DNA of 54,965 nucleotides. Origin: an uncultured Pelagibacteraceae bacterium. GTDB taxonomy: Bacteria; Pseudomonadota; Alphaproteobacteria; Pelagibacterales; Pelagibacteraceae. The notes under the pieces are model-generated. The model searched no databases. It saw nothing but the letters and a program-made list of their open reading frames with translations, and was not told the DNA's origin. The translations under genes were made by a program, and so were the position numbers. Of this stretch, positions 53,757-54,965 are shown piece by piece (the first letter of the stretch is position 1; every line of letters begins with the position of its first letter). Location: the NCBI GenBank assembly GCA_902615975.1, contig CACMRC010000010.1, positions 1-54,965 of the forward strand. Reading direction: 5' to 3'.

Positions 53757-54136
53757 TGAGTGAAGTAAAATTTTCTAAAGAACATGAGTGGATTGCTTTG
53801 GAGGGAGATGTAGCCACAATAGGAATTACAAAACATGCAACGGAAATGCTTGGAGACATAGTTTTTGCAGAACTGCCTGAAAAAGGATCTAATGTTGAAA
53901 AAGATGGTACTGCAGGAGTAGTAGAATCTACGAAAGCTGCTAGTGATGTTTATACTCCAGTAAGTGGTGAAGTGGTAGATACCAATCAGTCTATAGTGGA
54001 TGATCCTGCCAAAATAAATGAGGACCCTGAAGGTGGTGCATGGTTTTTTAAATTGAAAATTAAAGACACATCTGAGCTAGATACTTTAATGAACAAAGAA
54101 GAATACGATAAATTTGCAAAGGAGACATCAAGCTAA
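53756..54136 (+). CDS. gcvH: Glycine cleavage system H protein
   Basis: A 126-residue lipoyl carrier protein. [40 protein letters not shown] is the typical N-half. The lipoylated Lys lies in [20 protein letters not shown]. It shuttles the aminomethyl group between the P and T proteins and is reoxidised by a lipoamide dehydrogenase not seen here. It overlaps gcvP by 1 bp. Confidence 0.98.
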   Translation: MSEVKFSKEHEWIALEGDVATIGITKHATEMLGDIVFAELPEKGSNVEKDGTAGVVESTKAASDVYTPVSGEVVDTNQSIVDDPAKINEDPEGGAWFFKLKIKDTSELDTLMNKEEYDKFAKETSS

Positions 54137-54965
54137 TGTTACATAATTCACAAAAAGATTTTATTAGAAGACACATAGGTCCATCAGAAAAGGACCAAGA
54201 AAAAATGCTTAAAGATCTGAATTTTAAGTCATTAGAAGAGTTTATTAATAGTACCATACCAGAAAAGATTCAGTTTAAAGGTGAATTAAATATCGGTGAA
54301 CCAAATTCAGAATATGAAGCATTAAGAAAATTAAAAGCAATTTCAAAAAAAAACCAAATTTACTCAAATTTTATAGGCATGGGTTATTATGGAACCTACA
54401 CACCATATGTAATTTTAAGAAATATATTAGAAAATCCTGGATGGTACACATCATACACACCTTATCAGCCTGAAGTAGCACAAGGTAGATTAGAGATGCT
54501 ATTAAACTTTCAACAAATGATTGTTGATTTTACAGGAATGGATATAGCAAACGCGTCTTTACTTGATGAAGGAACAGCAGCTGCCGAAGCTATGGGTTTA
54601 AGTCATAGACTTAATAAAAGTGATAGTAATTTAGTTTTTGTTTCAGAGAACTGCCACCCACAAACAATTGACGTTATTCAAACTAGAGCAGAGCCAATGG
54701 GTCTTAAAGTACTTGTTGGAAACGAGGATAAAGTTCTAGAGCAGTTAAAAGAAGATATTGTTTGCGGAGTTTTACAATATCCAGGAACTTTAGGTGATAT
54801 TAAAGATCCTAGTGAGGCCATAAGTAAAATTCATAAAAAAAATGGAAAAGCAATTTTAGTTTGTGATCTCCTTGCACTTTCTATGCTAAAAACACCAAGA
54901 GAGCTTGGAGCAGACATTGCAGTCGGTAGTTCCCAAAGATTTGGTATTCCAATGGGTTATGGAGG
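54136..54965 (+). CDS. gcvP: Glycine dehydrogenase (decarboxylating) P protein, N-terminal part
   Basis: The gene starts at ATG 54136, overlapping the gcvH stop (TAATG), and runs off the right edge with 276 codons visible. FIRRHIGPSEKDQEKML, SNFIGMGYYGTYTPYVILRNILENPGWYTSYTPYQPEVAQGRLEMLLNFQQMI and NASLLDEGTAAAEAM are characteristic of GcvP. The visible part ends in GSSQRFGIPMGYGG, and the PLP-lysine lies beyond the edge. Whether the gene encodes the single-chain or split form cannot be seen here. Confidence 0.97.
   Translation, partial: MLHNSQKDFIRRHIGPSEKDQEKMLKDLNFKSLEEFINSTIPEKIQFKGELNIGEPNSEYEALRKLKAISKKNQIYSNFIGMGYYGTYTPYVILRNILENPGWYTSYTPYQPEVAQGRLEMLLNFQQMIVDFTGMDIANASLLDEGTAAAEAMGLSHRLNKSDSNLVFVSENCHPQTIDVIQTRAEPMGLKVLVGNEDKVLEQLKEDIVCGVLQYPGTLGDIKDPSEAISKIHKKNGKAILVCDLLALSMLKTPRELGADIAVGSSQRFGIPMGYG

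Overview
The window is about 70% A+T by eye, extremely gene-dense (neighbouring genes usually overlap or sit within 15 bp), and has the gene content of a marine SAR11 alphaproteobacterium (Candidatus Pelagibacter or a close relative). The markers are a Q-tuned (blue) proteorhodopsin beside ferredoxin and ferredoxin reductase genes, a short DksA with one zinc-finger Cys, a tandem glycine riboswitch before gcvTHP, lysine-rich AT-biased proteins, and almost no regulators. This assignment is inferred from gene content; no alignment was run. No transposase, integrase, phage gene or CRISPR array was seen.

Layout. 1-9.3 kb holds the end of an AsmA-like gene, fumC, a MazG-like pyrophosphohydrolase, nadC-nadA, tRNA-Leu(GAG), a 53-residue membrane protein, a YgfZ-like protein, a dihydroorotase-family protein, an SMR transporter and prpE. 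9.5-13.4 kb is the proteorhodopsin locus: the rhodopsin with its own terminator, then a membrane di-iron desaturase/hydroxylase, a [2Fe-2S] ferredoxin, a TrxR-like ferredoxin-NADP reductase and a GST. 13.4-14.1 kb is dksA with two overlapping tiny membrane-peptide genes behind it on the minus strand.

14.2-24.8 kb is one long co-oriented run: two membrane glycosyltransferases, a DUF1800/DUF1501 pair, a Lys-rich exported protein, an 814-residue Met/Gly/Ala-rich exported protein with a collagen-like tail, a clan GH-A glycosidase-like exported protein and an FG-GAP/VCBS-repeat exported protein. This is the best candidate in the window for an undescribed cell-surface system. 25.1-30 kb is a complete urease operon (ureDABCEFG). 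30-31.7 kb is umuDC, with a perfect alphaproteobacterial SOS box overlapping its probable transcription start. 31.8-35 kb holds a small unknown protein, VOC and GFA proteins, a glycerate-kinase-like P-loop protein and a TolC-type outer-membrane protein.

35-47.9 kb is housekeeping: recA, alaS, icd, psd-pssA, a glycosyltransferase, rlmE, a CBS-less guaB, a TPR protein, guaA, a VanZ-like protein, gloA and panB. 48-52.5 kb holds a TerC protein, a TPR protein, pxpA divergent from pxpBC (5-oxoprolinase) and an EamA transporter. The right end is a tandem glycine riboswitch with a visible expression platform, followed by gcvT, gcvH and the first part of gcvP.

Working together. Urease, 5-oxoprolinase and glycine cleavage draw nitrogen and one-carbon units from small organic compounds. 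Proteorhodopsin supplies a light-driven proton gradient. The ferredoxin/reductase pair next to it is more simply explained as electron supply to the neighbouring desaturase than to the rhodopsin.
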